From NCBI GenBank assembly GCA_003521815.1, contig DPHE01000029.1:1-10518 (forward strand): a stretch of 10,518 nucleotides of DNA, read 5' to 3'. Each line of letters opens with the position of its first letter. The first letter of the stretch is position 1. Shown piece by piece: positions 1 to 7,246 of this stretch. The notes under the pieces are model-generated. The model was given only the letters and a program-made list of their open reading frames with translations. It was not told the origin of the DNA and ran no database searches. This DNA is from Colwellia sp. (GTDB taxonomy: Bacteria; Pseudomonadota; Gammaproteobacteria; Enterobacterales; Alteromonadaceae). The position numbers and the translations under genes were made by a program.

Positions 1-486
1 CCAAAATTTAAGATGGTTTATCATCGACGAGTGATTACGCTCCCAATGATCGGTAAAATTTCTAAAGGTCTCAATACTGCTCGGTTTGCCCGTACGTTGA
101 GTATACTTTCGGCGAGTGCAGTACCTTTATTGGAAAGTATGAAAATTTCAGGGGAAGTGCTTGATAATTTATATATTAAGCAGGAAGTTAAATTAGCGGC
201 TGACAAAGTGCGTGAAGGGACTAGTTTGCGTTTGTCGTTAGAGCAAACTAAGTTATTTCCCCCTATGATGTTGCACATGATTGCCAGTGGTGAAAAAAGT
301 GGTGAACTTGAGCAAATGCTAGGCCGAGCAGCAGATAATCAAGATAAAGAATTTGAGGCATTAATGAATATTTCATTGAAAGCCTTTGAACCCGCACTTA
401 TGGTAGTGATGGCTGGAGTGGTGTTATTTATAGTAATGGCGATATTAGAGCCAATTTTGAAATTAAATACCTTTGTTGGGGGATAG
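1..486 (+). CDS. gspF: Type II secretion system inner-membrane protein GspF, 3' part (5' end outside window)
   Basis: The frame is open from the first base (Pro-Lys-Phe-Lys-Met...) to TAG at 484-486. This gives about 161 residues, the C-terminal 40% of a family usually about 400 residues long. GspF is the polytopic inner-membrane platform protein that connects the cytoplasmic ATPase GspE and GspL to pseudopilus assembly. The visible part is the second GspF/PilC cytoplasmic helical domain, with the family segment ARFARTLSILSASAVPLLES and the GEKSGELEQML stretch. It ends in the last transmembrane helix (ALMVVMAGVVLFIVMAILEP) and a short tail. The internal ATG at 13 is not a real start, because the family domain continues upstream of it. 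The gene order F-G-H-I-J-K-L-M-N confirms the assignment. A large GC-rich inverted repeat begins 8 bp after the stop codon, which is unusual for this operon. Confidence 0.95.
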   Translation, partial: PKFKMVYHRRVITLPMIGKISKGLNTARFARTLSILSASAVPLLESMKISGEVLDNLYIKQEVKLAADKVREGTSLRLSLEQTKLFPPMMLHMIASGEKSGELEQMLGRAADNQDKEFEALMNISLKAFEPALMVVMAGVVLFIVMAILEPILKLNTFVGG

Positions 487-494
487 CCTTTCGA

Positions 495-565
495 CCCTTC
501 GACTGCTTCGCGCTCAGGGCAAGCGGCAATACTCCGTTCATCCTGAGCGCGAAGCAGTCGAAGGG
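495..565. repeat. GC-rich perfect 24-bp inverted repeat between gspF and gspG
   Basis: The left arm (495-518) begins CCCTTCGACTGC and the right arm (542-565) ends GCAGTCGAAGGG. The arms are exact reverse complements over 24 bp and are separated by a 23-nt spacer (519-541). The element is much richer in G+C than the flanking genes. There is no T-run after the right arm, so it does not look like an intrinsic terminator. The CTTCGACT...CTCAGG core resembles short palindromic repeats that I recall as scattered through intergenic DNA of many unrelated bacteria (REP/MITE-like); that is memory, not a search. In the transcript it would form a very stable hairpin immediately downstream of gspF, where it could slow 3' exonucleases or separate gspF expression from gspG expression. 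Confidence 0.85.
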
Positions 566-619
566 AGCGGTAGAGAACAGTAAATAAGTTTACGTTAATA
601 GGAAGTTAGGAATAAAGAA

Positions 620-1051
620 ATGAATAAACAAAAAATGCAAGGTTTTACGCTATTAGAAGTGATGGTAGTGATTGTCATTATCGGCATGATGTTAAGTGTG
701 GTTGTGCCAAACTTAATGGGTAGCCAAGATACAGCTAAATTACAAAAAACAGTACAAGATGTCACTGCGCTAGAAAGCTCTTTAAGTATGTATAAATTAG
801 ATAATTATGACTATCCAAGTACAGAGCAAGGATTAGAGGCGCTAACAAATCAAACAGATATAGAGCCTATTCCGCGTCGTTTTCCCGACGGTGGTTATGT
901 TAAACGCTTACCTAAAGATCCTTGGGGTAATGAGTATATTTTATTGAATCCCGGTGAACAGGGTAAAATGGATGTGTTTTCATCAGGCCCCGATGGTGAA
1001 GCAGGCAACGAAGATGATATCGGTAATTGGAACTTAGGCGATTATCAGTAG
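620..1051 (+). CDS. gspG: Type II secretion system major pseudopilin GspG
   Basis: GspG is the major subunit of the periplasmic pseudopilus that acts as the secretion piston. The 143-residue protein has a short class III leader, MNKQKMQG, cut by the prepilin peptidase (GspO/PilD) between Gly8 and Phe9. The conserved Glu is at position +5 of the mature protein (Glu13), followed by a hydrophobic helix up to about residue 30. The rest matches the GspG fold: the DYPSTEQGL motif (54-62), the PWG motif (101-103), and the C-terminal Asp/Glu-rich loop SSGPDGEAGNEDDIGNW (121-137), which binds calcium in characterised GspG proteins. Length is typical. An AGGAA Shine-Dalgarno sequence lies 7 nt before the ATG. 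The gene stands apart from its neighbours, with 133 bp upstream (holding the large inverted repeat) and 153 bp downstream, unlike the tightly overlapping genes that follow. This may reflect a need for much more GspG than other subunits. Confidence 0.97.
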   Translation: MNKQKMQGFTLLEVMVVIVIIGMMLSVVVPNLMGSQDTAKLQKTVQDVTALESSLSMYKLDNYDYPSTEQGLEALTNQTDIEPIPRRFPDGGYVKRLPKDPWGNEYILLNPGEQGKMDVFSSGPDGEAGNEDDIGNWNLGDYQ

Positions 1052-1170
1052 TAAGCTTTCACCTTGTTGCTGTAAAGTCCAATTTAGGCGGCAATAGTAC
1101 TCATTGACTAACGTCAACTCCGTGCTTTTTTCTTTAAATTGAACCATACAGCTTAAAGGAGAAGCTTACT

Positions 1171-1196
1171 TTTAGCTGAAACTTAAGAAAGCTAAA
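1171..1196 (+). promoter_or_regulatory. Hairpin just upstream of the gspH start
   Basis: TTTAGCT (1171-1177) and AGCTAAA (1190-1196) form a perfect 7-bp stem with a 12-nt loop, ending 8 nt before the gspH ATG. A strong AAGGAG (1155-1160) lies upstream of the stem, too far away in linear sequence to serve that ATG. If the stem forms, the distance from AAGGAG to the ATG shrinks to about 18 nt. The structure may therefore influence gspH translation, but this is inference from sequence geometry only. There is no T-run, so it is not a terminator. The rest of the 1052-1204 spacer shows no gene. Confidence 0.35.
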
Positions 1197-1204
1197 GATA
1201 ATAT

Positions 1205-1837
1205 ATGAAGAACCATTATTCCTTATTCTCAAAATCAACAACAAAGGCTAGAGGCTTCACTTTACTTGAAGTCTTGGTTGTTATTGCACTGATAGGGTTA
1301 ATTATCTCTAGTGTACAATTTAATTTTTCCGGTAAGCGCCCTGAAGATACCTTGAAAACAGTGAGCTATAAATTTTCTGCATTATTTGAAGGTGCTGCTA
1401 ATTATGGTTTATTGAATAATGTCGAGCTTGGTTTGTATATTGATAAAGGCAGTTATCGTTTCTTAGGATTTGATGGCACAAAGTGGAATGAAATAGCAGC
1501 GCAAGATGGCTTAGCTATTCAAGAACTACCTGAAGGTGTCACCTTAACGCTCACGTTAGATGATCTCCCCATAGAAGAACCACTGCTTTTTGATTCAGTA
1601 GTATTTACAAAACAGAATGAAGAGTTTCTTTCTCATGATTCAGGTGAAAAAGACAAAGAAAAAAAATTACTCCCGCAGGTTTATATTTTATCCGGTGGTG
1701 ACATAACCCCTTTTAGTCTAACGTTTCACTTTACTGAAGAAGCCTCGTTGTACGATGATTTATCTGAACTAGCTTATCGTGTGACAGGTATTTATAGCAT
1801 ACCGCTAACAATAGAAGGGCCTTTGTTAGATGATTGA
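1205..1837 (+). CDS. gspH: Type II secretion system minor pseudopilin GspH
   Basis: GspH is a minor pseudopilin associated with the pseudopilus tip. The protein is 210 residues, slightly long for the family. Its leader MKNHYSLFSKSTTKARG is processed before FTLLEV (cleavage Gly17/Phe18), with Glu at mature position +5 and a hydrophobic N-terminal helix (VLVVIALIGLIISSV). The C-terminal globular domain is diverged. A hydrophilic Lys/Glu-rich stretch (SGEKDKEKK, about 146-154) probably forms a surface loop. The start is fixed by an in-frame TAA at 1199-1201, so no upstream start is possible. The sequence directly before the ATG has no good Shine-Dalgarno, which is odd for the first gene of the coupled H-M block. 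The 3' end overlaps gspI by 8 bp. Position between gspG and gspI supports GspH over other pseudopilins. Confidence 0.93.
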   Translation: MKNHYSLFSKSTTKARGFTLLEVLVVIALIGLIISSVQFNFSGKRPEDTLKTVSYKFSALFEGAANYGLLNNVELGLYIDKGSYRFLGFDGTKWNEIAAQDGLAIQELPEGVTLTLTLDDLPIEEPLLFDSVVFTKQNEEFLSHDSGEKDKEKKLLPQVYILSGGDITPFSLTFHFTEEASLYDDLSELAYRVTGIYSIPLTIEGPLLDD

Positions 1838-2219
1838 TTGTAAACAATCAAAAAAAACACTTGGCTTCACATTAATTGAAGTGATGCTCGCGATGGCTGT
1901 TTTCTCTATAGCGGGCGTAGCGTTATTAAGTGCAGCAACTAATAATGCACGAAATATTAGTTATCTTGAAGATAAAATGTTTGCTAATTGGGTTGCATCT
2001 AACCAATTGGTGGCAACGCATTTAGTTGAAACTTGGCCACCTAAAAACAATGTAAAAGGTGAAGTTGAATTAGGCGGAAGGGCATGGCTTTGGCAACAAA
2101 AAGTAGTAAAAACTACGGATAAGAATATGCGCCAAATTGTGATGGAAATTAGATTAAAAGAAAGCGATGAACTCGCGATTGGCAGTATTACCACTTATGT
2201 TTCTAAGGTGGAAAAATAA
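1830..2219 (+). CDS. gspI: Type II secretion system minor pseudopilin GspI
   Basis: GspI is a minor pseudopilin that nucleates the tip complex with GspJ and GspK. The 129-residue length is typical. The leader MIDCKQSKKTLG is cut before FTLIEVMLAMAVFSIAG, with Glu at +5. The following segment (SYLEDKMFANWVASNQL) and the later GGRAWLW and MRQIVMEIR stretches match the T2SSI domain. The start codon lies inside the 3' end of gspH (8-bp overlap), with an AGAAGGG ribosome-binding site 10 nt upstream. The stop shares one base with the gspJ ATG (TAATG), so the three genes are translationally coupled. A short perfect hairpin (1834-1851) covers the first codons and the gspH stop. Confidence 0.95.
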   Translation: MIDCKQSKKTLGFTLIEVMLAMAVFSIAGVALLSAATNNARNISYLEDKMFANWVASNQLVATHLVETWPPKNNVKGEVELGGRAWLWQQKVVKTTDKNMRQIVMEIRLKESDELAIGSITTYVSKVEK

Positions 2220-2857
2220 TGTCGAGTAATGGACATAAAGGTTTTACCTTATTAGAGGTGTTAATTGCTATTGCCATTTTCTCTCTTATTAGCTTATCAA
2301 GTTTTACTATTTTTGATACGGTTCTGAGCAGTGATGAGTCGGCGAAAAATCGTAGTGAACGTCAAAATGAATTACAGCGAGCTTTTATCATCTTAGAAAG
2401 GGATATTATACAAATAGCTCGCCGGAGCGCACGTATAAATGGCGAAGCTCCGTTAGAAGGTCTTTTGCAAACATCAGTTAACACTTTTGTGTCTGATGAG
2501 CAAGCGCTAGCTTTTGTTCGCCACGGTTGGACAAATCCTGGTTTATTATTACCGCGAAGTGATATGCAAGCCGTGGCGTATCGGTTAGTTGATGAAACGC
2601 TAGAGCGGCTACATTTTAATTTTGTTGACGCAGTGGTTGGGGAAGAACCGAAAATAAGACCATTAATAAGTAATGTGTCTGCATTAAAATTTGAATACTA
2701 CAATGATGAAAAGTGGCAAGAAACGTGGCCAGAAAAATTTTTACCGTTAGCCATAGCTATTGAAGTTAATACAAAAGATTATGGGGTGATCCGTCGACAA
2801 TTTTTAGTTGCGGGAAGTAAAACAATTAATAATAACGTCGTAGGTAAAAACCCATGA
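2219..2857 (+). CDS. gspJ: Type II secretion system minor pseudopilin GspJ
   Basis: GspJ is a minor pseudopilin that joins GspI and GspK in the quasi-helical tip of the pseudopilus. The 212-residue protein begins with the leader MSSNGHKG, cut before FTLLEVLIAIAIFSLIS (Glu at +5). The family region RQNELQRAFIILERDIIQIARR follows at about 43-64. The C-terminal part has the expected beta-rich pattern, including ALKFEYYNDEKWQETWP, which is typical of T2SSJ domains. AAGGTGG (about 2205-2211) provides the ribosome-binding site within the end of gspI. The ATG overlaps the gspI stop by one base, and the stop overlaps gspK by 4 bp (ATGA). Confidence 0.96.
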   Translation: MSSNGHKGFTLLEVLIAIAIFSLISLSSFTIFDTVLSSDESAKNRSERQNELQRAFIILERDIIQIARRSARINGEAPLEGLLQTSVNTFVSDEQALAFVRHGWTNPGLLLPRSDMQAVAYRLVDETLERLHFNFVDAVVGEEPKIRPLISNVSALKFEYYNDEKWQETWPEKFLPLAIAIEVNTKDYGVIRRQFLVAGSKTINNNVVGKNP

Positions 2858-3891
2858 GCGTTTCATTATCAAAGTATGATAAACAAGCGGGCGTAGCACT
2901 AATTACGGTCATGTTGATTGTTGCCTTATGTGCCGTTATTGCTAGCCAGATGACTGCTCGTATGCAAGTACAAGTACAACGTAGCGCTAATATTACCTTT
3001 AATCAGCAAGCTTACTGGTACGCTATGGGAGCAGAGGCTTTTGCAAAAAGAGTGCTAATAACTGCTTTTAATAAAGACGGAGATGTGACTCATTTAGGCC
3101 AAGTTTGGGCGCAAGGCGAAACTACTTATCCAGTGGATTTTGGTGAAATATCAGGTGAGATTATTGATTTACAAAGTTGCCTTAACTTGAATTCACTTCG
3201 AGCTCCGTTAACCACACCTAATAACACGAATGGGGCGAACAATAATGCTGCCGCAAATGATAATAAGGTGCCTGCTCGATTGGCTTTTGAAATATTACTG
3301 AGCAATATTCAGCTAGAAGAAGGCGTTAGCCAATTTGAAATTGATTCTATGGCTGACTCGTTAACTGATTGGTTAGATGAAGATAGTCATATTACTGGCA
3401 CAGGTGGCGCCGAAGATGATGATTATGCTTCGCGTGAGTTTCCATATCTTGCGGCAAATAATTTTTTAGCCAGTGTTAATGAGTTAAGAGTTGTAACACA
3501 TTTTACCCCTGCTATTATTAATGCGATCAAACCTTACGTGTGTATTATACCCGCGAGTGATCAACATAAAATAAATATTAATACTCTGAGTGCAGAACAA
3601 CCTGAATTACTACAAGCCTTGCTTGATTCTACTTTAGATGAAGCAGAGCAAATATTAACTGCTCGACCAGATGAAGGCTTTGAAACCATCGAAGATTTTC
3701 ATAATTTGAGTGATGTAACCCAGTTAAATCTTACTGACCGTATCAAAGAGCAGTTTGTAGTTGATAGCGAATACTTTACACTAAAAGCCAGTGCCAGTTT
3801 TAATAACAGTTTTTTTGCTATGAACTCGGTAATAAAAATAACAAATAAAAAAGATATTAATGTGATCAGCCGCACCATAGGACACAATTAA
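2854..3891 (+). CDS. gspK: Type II secretion system minor pseudopilin GspK
   Basis: GspK caps the pseudopilus tip and is by far the largest pseudopilin; 345 residues is typical. The leader MSVSLSKYDKQAG is cut before VALITVMLIVALCAVIAS. Mature position +5 is Thr rather than Glu, as expected since GspK characteristically lacks Glu5. The conserved QQAYWYAMGAEAFAK helix follows. The alpha-helical insert domain typical of GspK carries an Asp-rich segment (DWLDEDSHITGTGGAEDDDY, about 172-191) where metal-binding residues lie in known structures. Near the C-terminus, ININTLSAEQPELLQALL and the repeat with GFETIEDFHNL resemble the helix-hairpin-helix-like T2SSK domain. An Asn/Ala-rich low-complexity loop (about 121-138) is probably a lineage-specific insertion. 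ATGA overlap with gspJ; TAATG junction with gspL. Confidence 0.96.
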   Translation: MSVSLSKYDKQAGVALITVMLIVALCAVIASQMTARMQVQVQRSANITFNQQAYWYAMGAEAFAKRVLITAFNKDGDVTHLGQVWAQGETTYPVDFGEISGEIIDLQSCLNLNSLRAPLTTPNNTNGANNNAAANDNKVPARLAFEILLSNIQLEEGVSQFEIDSMADSLTDWLDEDSHITGTGGAEDDDYASREFPYLAANNFLASVNELRVVTHFTPAIINAIKPYVCIIPASDQHKININTLSAEQPELLQALLDSTLDEAEQILTARPDEGFETIEDFHNLSDVTQLNLTDRIKEQFVVDSEYFTLKASASFNNSFFAMNSVIKITNKKDINVISRTIGHN

Positions 3892-5189
3892 TGGCCGAAA
3901 TTTTATATATACGCTTAGGTAGTCGAGTTCAAGATGAAATATCTTGGTTAGTTTTTAATTCTATCGAGCAAGAAATTATTGCTAGTGGCATTTTAACGAG
4001 TGCGGAGCAGTTACATGATTTAACGGCTAAAGCAGAGCAGCGTTTGGTTAACGTTTTTGTGCCAGGCAGTGATGTGCTATTAAAACGTGTATCCATGCCT
4101 ACTAAGTCACAACGTTCTATGCGTGCAGCCGTTCCTTACATGCTAGAAGATGAATTAGCGCAAGATGTTGACGATTTATTTTTTGCCTATGCTGATATGA
4201 CTACTGAAAATGGCGAAAATAATTGTTTTGTTGCTATCGTTGAACGCGTGCAAATGCAAATGTGGCTAACATGGTTGGCTAATGCAAAAATTAAAGTGAA
4301 AACACTTCAATCTGAAGTGTTAGCTATGCCTTATAAAGAAGGTCAATGGAGCGCCATTGCTTTACACTCTTCAAGTCATGTAGGCAACCAAATAGTGGTG
4401 CGTCAAGGCGAGTGGCAAGGTTGTACACTTGATAGCGAAGCATGGAAATTTTCCCTAGAGCATGTTTTTCCAAACCAAGTACATTCAAATGAACAGCAAG
4501 AGAATAATGTTGTAACCCTTAATGCTTATTCTGCACTCCCAAACTTACAATCCTGCAGTGGTAATATAACGGTTATTAACAGCGAAGAAGAATTACCTTT
4601 ATTCTTGTTTGCACAGCACTGCCAACGTCGCCCGTTTAATTTATTGCAAGGCGAATTTAACGTTAAAGATCAGCGCTCTATCGGGGCAACTAAGTGGTTA
4701 TGGGCTGCGAGTTTTGCTATGTGCGCTTTATTATTGAATGTAGGCTACAAAAGTGCACAACTGTGGCAATTATCTGCACAACAGGCACAAGTAGAAGAGC
4801 AAATTATTACGCGTTATAAAAAAACTTTTCCAGCGACTAAAAGAGTGCGTATTAGTACGATAAAGTCACAATTAAATAAAAAAATTGATCAATTAGGTGG
4901 TACAAGTGATAGCAGTGGTTTTTTAGCTATGCTATCAAAAGTGCAGCCAGCTTTTGCTAAGGTACCTGCTCTAAAACCTGAATCATTAAAATTTGATGGT
5001 AAAAGACAAGAGTTACGTCTACAAGCCATTGCGAATGATTATCAACATTTTGAACAGTTTAAGGCGGCACTTACTCGCGTTAATTTAACGGTGAAGCAAG
5101 GTGCGCAAAAGAACCAGGGTAAACAAGTGTCGGGTTCGTTTAGTATTAGTCGTAAGCAAAGCAAAGTAAGTAGTAAGGAGCGCTCATAA
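3891..5189 (+). CDS. gspL: Type II secretion system assembly-platform protein GspL
   Basis: GspL recruits the ATPase GspE to the inner membrane and pairs with GspM. The 432-residue protein shows the family layout: a cytoplasmic actin-like region (about 1-255) with the family segment RAAVPYMLEDELAQDVDDLFFAY (about 78-100), a single transmembrane helix at about 269-286 (WLWAASFAMCALLLNVGY), a likely coiled-coil linker, and a periplasmic ferredoxin-like domain (about 340-420) with the QELRLQAIANDYQHFEQFK segment. The C-terminal tail is basic and Ser/Lys-rich. AGGA lies 8 nt before the ATG, which overlaps the gspK stop by one base. The stop overlaps gspM in the same TAATG manner, consistent with stoichiometric production of the L-M pair. 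Confidence 0.96.
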   Translation: MAEILYIRLGSRVQDEISWLVFNSIEQEIIASGILTSAEQLHDLTAKAEQRLVNVFVPGSDVLLKRVSMPTKSQRSMRAAVPYMLEDELAQDVDDLFFAYADMTTENGENNCFVAIVERVQMQMWLTWLANAKIKVKTLQSEVLAMPYKEGQWSAIALHSSSHVGNQIVVRQGEWQGCTLDSEAWKFSLEHVFPNQVHSNEQQENNVVTLNAYSALPNLQSCSGNITVINSEEELPLFLFAQHCQRRPFNLLQGEFNVKDQRSIGATKWLWAASFAMCALLLNVGYKSAQLWQLSAQQAQVEEQIITRYKKTFPATKRVRISTIKSQLNKKIDQLGGTSDSSGFLAMLSKVQPAFAKVPALKPESLKFDGKRQELRLQAIANDYQHFEQFKAALTRVNLTVKQGAQKNQGKQVSGSFSISRKQSKVSSKERS

Positions 5190-5674
5190 TGGACTTATTT
5201 TTAATAAAAACATGGTGGCGGGGGCTTAACATACGTGAGCAACGATTAGTGTTATTGATGAGTTCTGTGATTTCTGTGTTTTTACTTTATAGCTTAATAT
5301 GGCAACCGTTAAATGAGAACTTAGCGAAAACAGAAAAAACATTGGCTAGCCGACAAGCCTTATTAACATGGGTTACTGACAATACCGCTCGTTATCAAAA
5401 TGTTCAATCAACGGGTGGTAGCAAAAAAAGTAGTGGTAGTTTATCTAGCATTATTAACCGCACAGCAAATCAGCAACAATTAACGATTACTCGTATGCAA
5501 CCTCAAGGGGAGAACTTGCAAGTATGGCTTGATAGCGCTCCTTTTACACAGTTGTTATTTTGGCTTGAACATTTAGCGAACAACGAAAACTTGCAAGTAC
5601 AAGCTATCGACTTAGCCCAAGGTGAAAAACAAGGTGAAGTACGTGTACGTCGCTTGCAATTAGGTCGGAAATAG
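5189..5674 (+). CDS. gspM: Type II secretion system assembly-platform protein GspM
   Basis: GspM is a small bitopic inner-membrane protein that stabilises GspL in the assembly platform. It has 161 residues, typical for the family: a short cytoplasmic N-terminus (WWRGLNIREQRL), one transmembrane helix at about 20-38 (LVLLMSSVISVFLLYSLIW), a coiled-coil segment, and a periplasmic ferredoxin-like domain (about 80-158). That domain contains the pattern IINRTANQQQLTITRMQPQG and FWLEHLA...NLQVQAIDLA seen in GspM proteins. The AAGGAG ribosome-binding site (5174-5179) is one of the best in the operon and lies in the end of gspL; TAATG junction with gspL. Confidence 0.95.
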   Translation: MDLFLIKTWWRGLNIREQRLVLLMSSVISVFLLYSLIWQPLNENLAKTEKTLASRQALLTWVTDNTARYQNVQSTGGSKKSSGSLSSIINRTANQQQLTITRMQPQGENLQVWLDSAPFTQLLFWLEHLANNENLQVQAIDLAQGEKQGEVRVRRLQLGRK

Positions 5675-5737
5675 TCATTTACTGTCAACACTTAATTAAG
5701 ATTACCCCATTATAAATATTTACAGTAGAGAAAATAA

Positions 5738-6490
5738 ATGAAGACGAAGTTTGCCATCGGCGTTATATTTTTAATGACTTACCTTGGATTTTTAGTTGCA
5801 ACATTACCTGCGACTGTCGTGTTTAATCAATTTTCAATGCCTAAAGATCTTTCGATATCAGGCGTGAGTGGAAGTATATGGCATGCAAATATTGAGCAAG
5901 TCGTTGTTGATAAAATGGTGCTTAAAAAAATTCAAACGAAGTTAAGCTTTTGGTCTTTAATGACGTTAGCACCCATGTTGCCCGTCACTTTTGGCGATTC
6001 TTTTTTAGCAGGCCCTGAAGGTAAATTCGACATCACCCTTTCTCAGGGAAAAATTGAAATAGAGAATTTAAGTTTATTCATTAAGGCAAATGAAATCGCT
6101 CAGCAACTTACTTTACCTTTACCTGTTACGGTACAAGGTGATGTAGAAATAATGTTATATCATGCTGCCATTGATATAGAAGATAAAAATAAATGTATCG
6201 CTGCTAATGGAGTGGTTACGTGGTCAAAAGCAGGAGTGGTTGCTTTAGCAGAAAAGATTAAACTAGGCACTTTTAATGCCAAAATCGCCTGTGAAGAGGG
6301 GGCTTTAGTATTGGTGTTGTCATCCAAAAATGATTTAGGCTTAACTTTTAGTGCTTATGTAAGTCAAGGTGGGCGTGTTTCAGGTAATGGTTTTTTAAAG
6401 CCAGGGGCTAAATTTCCACCAGTGCTAAGTAGCGCACTGCCGTTTTTAGGGCGTAAAGATAGCCAAGGGCGCTATCGATTGTCTTTTTAG
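5738..6490 (+). CDS. gspN: Type II secretion system protein GspN
   Basis: GspN is an accessory T2SS component found in only some lineages; its exact role is not settled, and it is thought to be anchored in the inner membrane with a periplasmic domain. The 250-residue protein starts with a hydrophobic anchor or uncleaved signal (about 4-24), then VVFNQFSMPKDLSISGVSGSIWHA, a segment typical of the T2SSN family. A beta-rich periplasmic part follows, with internal VQGDVEI, GVVTW and CEEGALVLVLSS segments and the family-like GRYRLSF end. It is separated from gspM by 63 bp containing a 6-bp inverted repeat (TACTGT 5680-5685 / ACAGTA 5722-5727) and an AT-rich TATAAA without a good -35. I cannot tell whether it has its own promoter. 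It converges with yrfG, leaving only 4 bp and no visible terminator. Confidence 0.93.
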   Translation: MKTKFAIGVIFLMTYLGFLVATLPATVVFNQFSMPKDLSISGVSGSIWHANIEQVVVDKMVLKKIQTKLSFWSLMTLAPMLPVTFGDSFLAGPEGKFDITLSQGKIEIENLSLFIKANEIAQQLTLPLPVTVQGDVEIMLYHAAIDIEDKNKCIAANGVVTWSKAGVVALAEKIKLGTFNAKIACEEGALVLVLSSKNDLGLTFSAYVSQGGRVSGNGFLKPGAKFPPVLSSALPFLGRKDSQGRYRLSF

Positions 6491-6494
6491 GGAT

Positions 6495-7169
6495 CTATTT
6501 TATTGGGTTTGCTAAAATATCTTTAGTTAATTCTCGGTAATCAGAAATTGAAGTAAAGTCAGTGAAGCTATTCGCTGGTCTTTTACTGTCGGGATTCTCT
6601 ACCGCTAAAATATGTTTAATACCATATTTTTTTGCTGATTTTAACACTGGTAAGCTGTCATCAACAAATAACGTTTTATTTACATCAAAACCTTGTTTAG
6701 CTTGCAATTTTTGCCACAGAAGTTGTGACTCCTTCACTACGCCAAATTCATGGGTTGAATAAAGTACATCAAAGTATTTGTCTAATTGAGTCCGTTCAAT
6801 TTTTAATGATAGGGCGTCAGGGTGAGCATTGGTTACTAGAATCACCTCGCGACCACTTTGTTTTAATGCTGTTAAAAACTCGTCAGCATCTTCACGTAAT
6901 TGAATTAAATGTTGCACTTCACGTTTTATTAGCGGCATAGGCATTTGGGTAAATTCAGTCCAATAATCTAAACAATACCACTCAATAGTGCCGGAAAGAT
7001 CGAGATAGCGTTCCATGAGCTTTTGCTTACTCACTTCAATGCTAATACCATGCTGCTCACTGTAGCGTGTAGGAAAGTGCTCCAACCAAAAGTGGTTATC
7101 AAAGTGTAAATCTAAAATTGTTCCATCCATATCGAGTAAAACAGTAGAAATTTTTGACCAATTGAGCAT
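6495..7169 (-). CDS. yrfG: GMP/IMP nucleotidase YrfG (HAD superfamily)
   Basis: This is a soluble HAD-family phosphatase that dephosphorylates purine nucleoside monophosphates (GMP, IMP) in E. coli. The 224-residue protein has the HAD motifs in order: motif I LLDMDGT (nucleophile Asp13, acid/base Asp15), motif II LVTNAHP (Thr113), motif III Lys146 in GVVKES, and motif IV LFVDDS (Asp170, Asp171). The YrfG-specific segments DNHFWLEHFP, EWYCLDYW and NPDSKRP distinguish it from generic phosphoglycolate phosphatases. Length matches E. coli YrfG. A GGA ribosome-binding site precedes the ATG on the minus strand. It is divergent from nudE across 77 bp, and the two are also near neighbours in E. coli. 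Confidence 0.92.
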   Translation of the reverse strand: MLNWSKISTVLLDMDGTILDLHFDNHFWLEHFPTRYSEQHGISIEVSKQKLMERYLDLSGTIEWYCLDYWTEFTQMPMPLIKREVQHLIQLREDADEFLTALKQSGREVILVTNAHPDALSLKIERTQLDKYFDVLYSTHEFGVVKESQLLWQKLQAKQGFDVNKTLFVDDSLPVLKSAKKYGIKHILAVENPDSKRPANSFTDFTSISDYRELTKDILANPIK

Positions 7170-7246
7170 TTAGAGGTTCCATAATTGATGTTTATCGTGT
7201 CATTATAACCGTATTAAAATGAATTAATAATGAATCTTGAAAGCTT

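Noticed and set aside
13..486. A short complete gene beginning at ATG 13
   Set aside because: The reading frame is open to the first base and the protein is clearly the C-terminal part of GspF, so the ATG is internal.
495..565. Intrinsic transcription terminator after gspF
   Set aside because: The stem is very stable but no T-run follows the right arm, and the next genes of the same operon continue downstream.
2219..3891. gspJ-gspK as type IV pilus or competence pseudopilins
   Set aside because: Gene order G-H-I-J-K-L-M-N and the large GspK with its insert domain are specific to the type II secretion system.
5679..5728. Inverted repeat TACTGT/ACAGTA and TATAAA before gspN as a promoter with operator
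   Set aside because: The arms are only 6 bp with a 36-bp spacing, and no -35 lies at a suitable distance from TATAAA. It is probably chance in AT-rich DNA.
6562..6940. Plus-strand ORFs opposite yrfG (66 and 71 codons)
   Set aside because: They lie antisense to a gene with complete HAD motifs, overlap each other in different frames and show no family pattern.
7185..7198. FNR-like sequence TTGATGTTTATCGT between yrfG and nudE
   Set aside because: It matches 8 of 10 positions, but no -10 box lies at the right distance on either strand (candidate starts put it at about -25 to -35), so activation at class II spacing is not supported.
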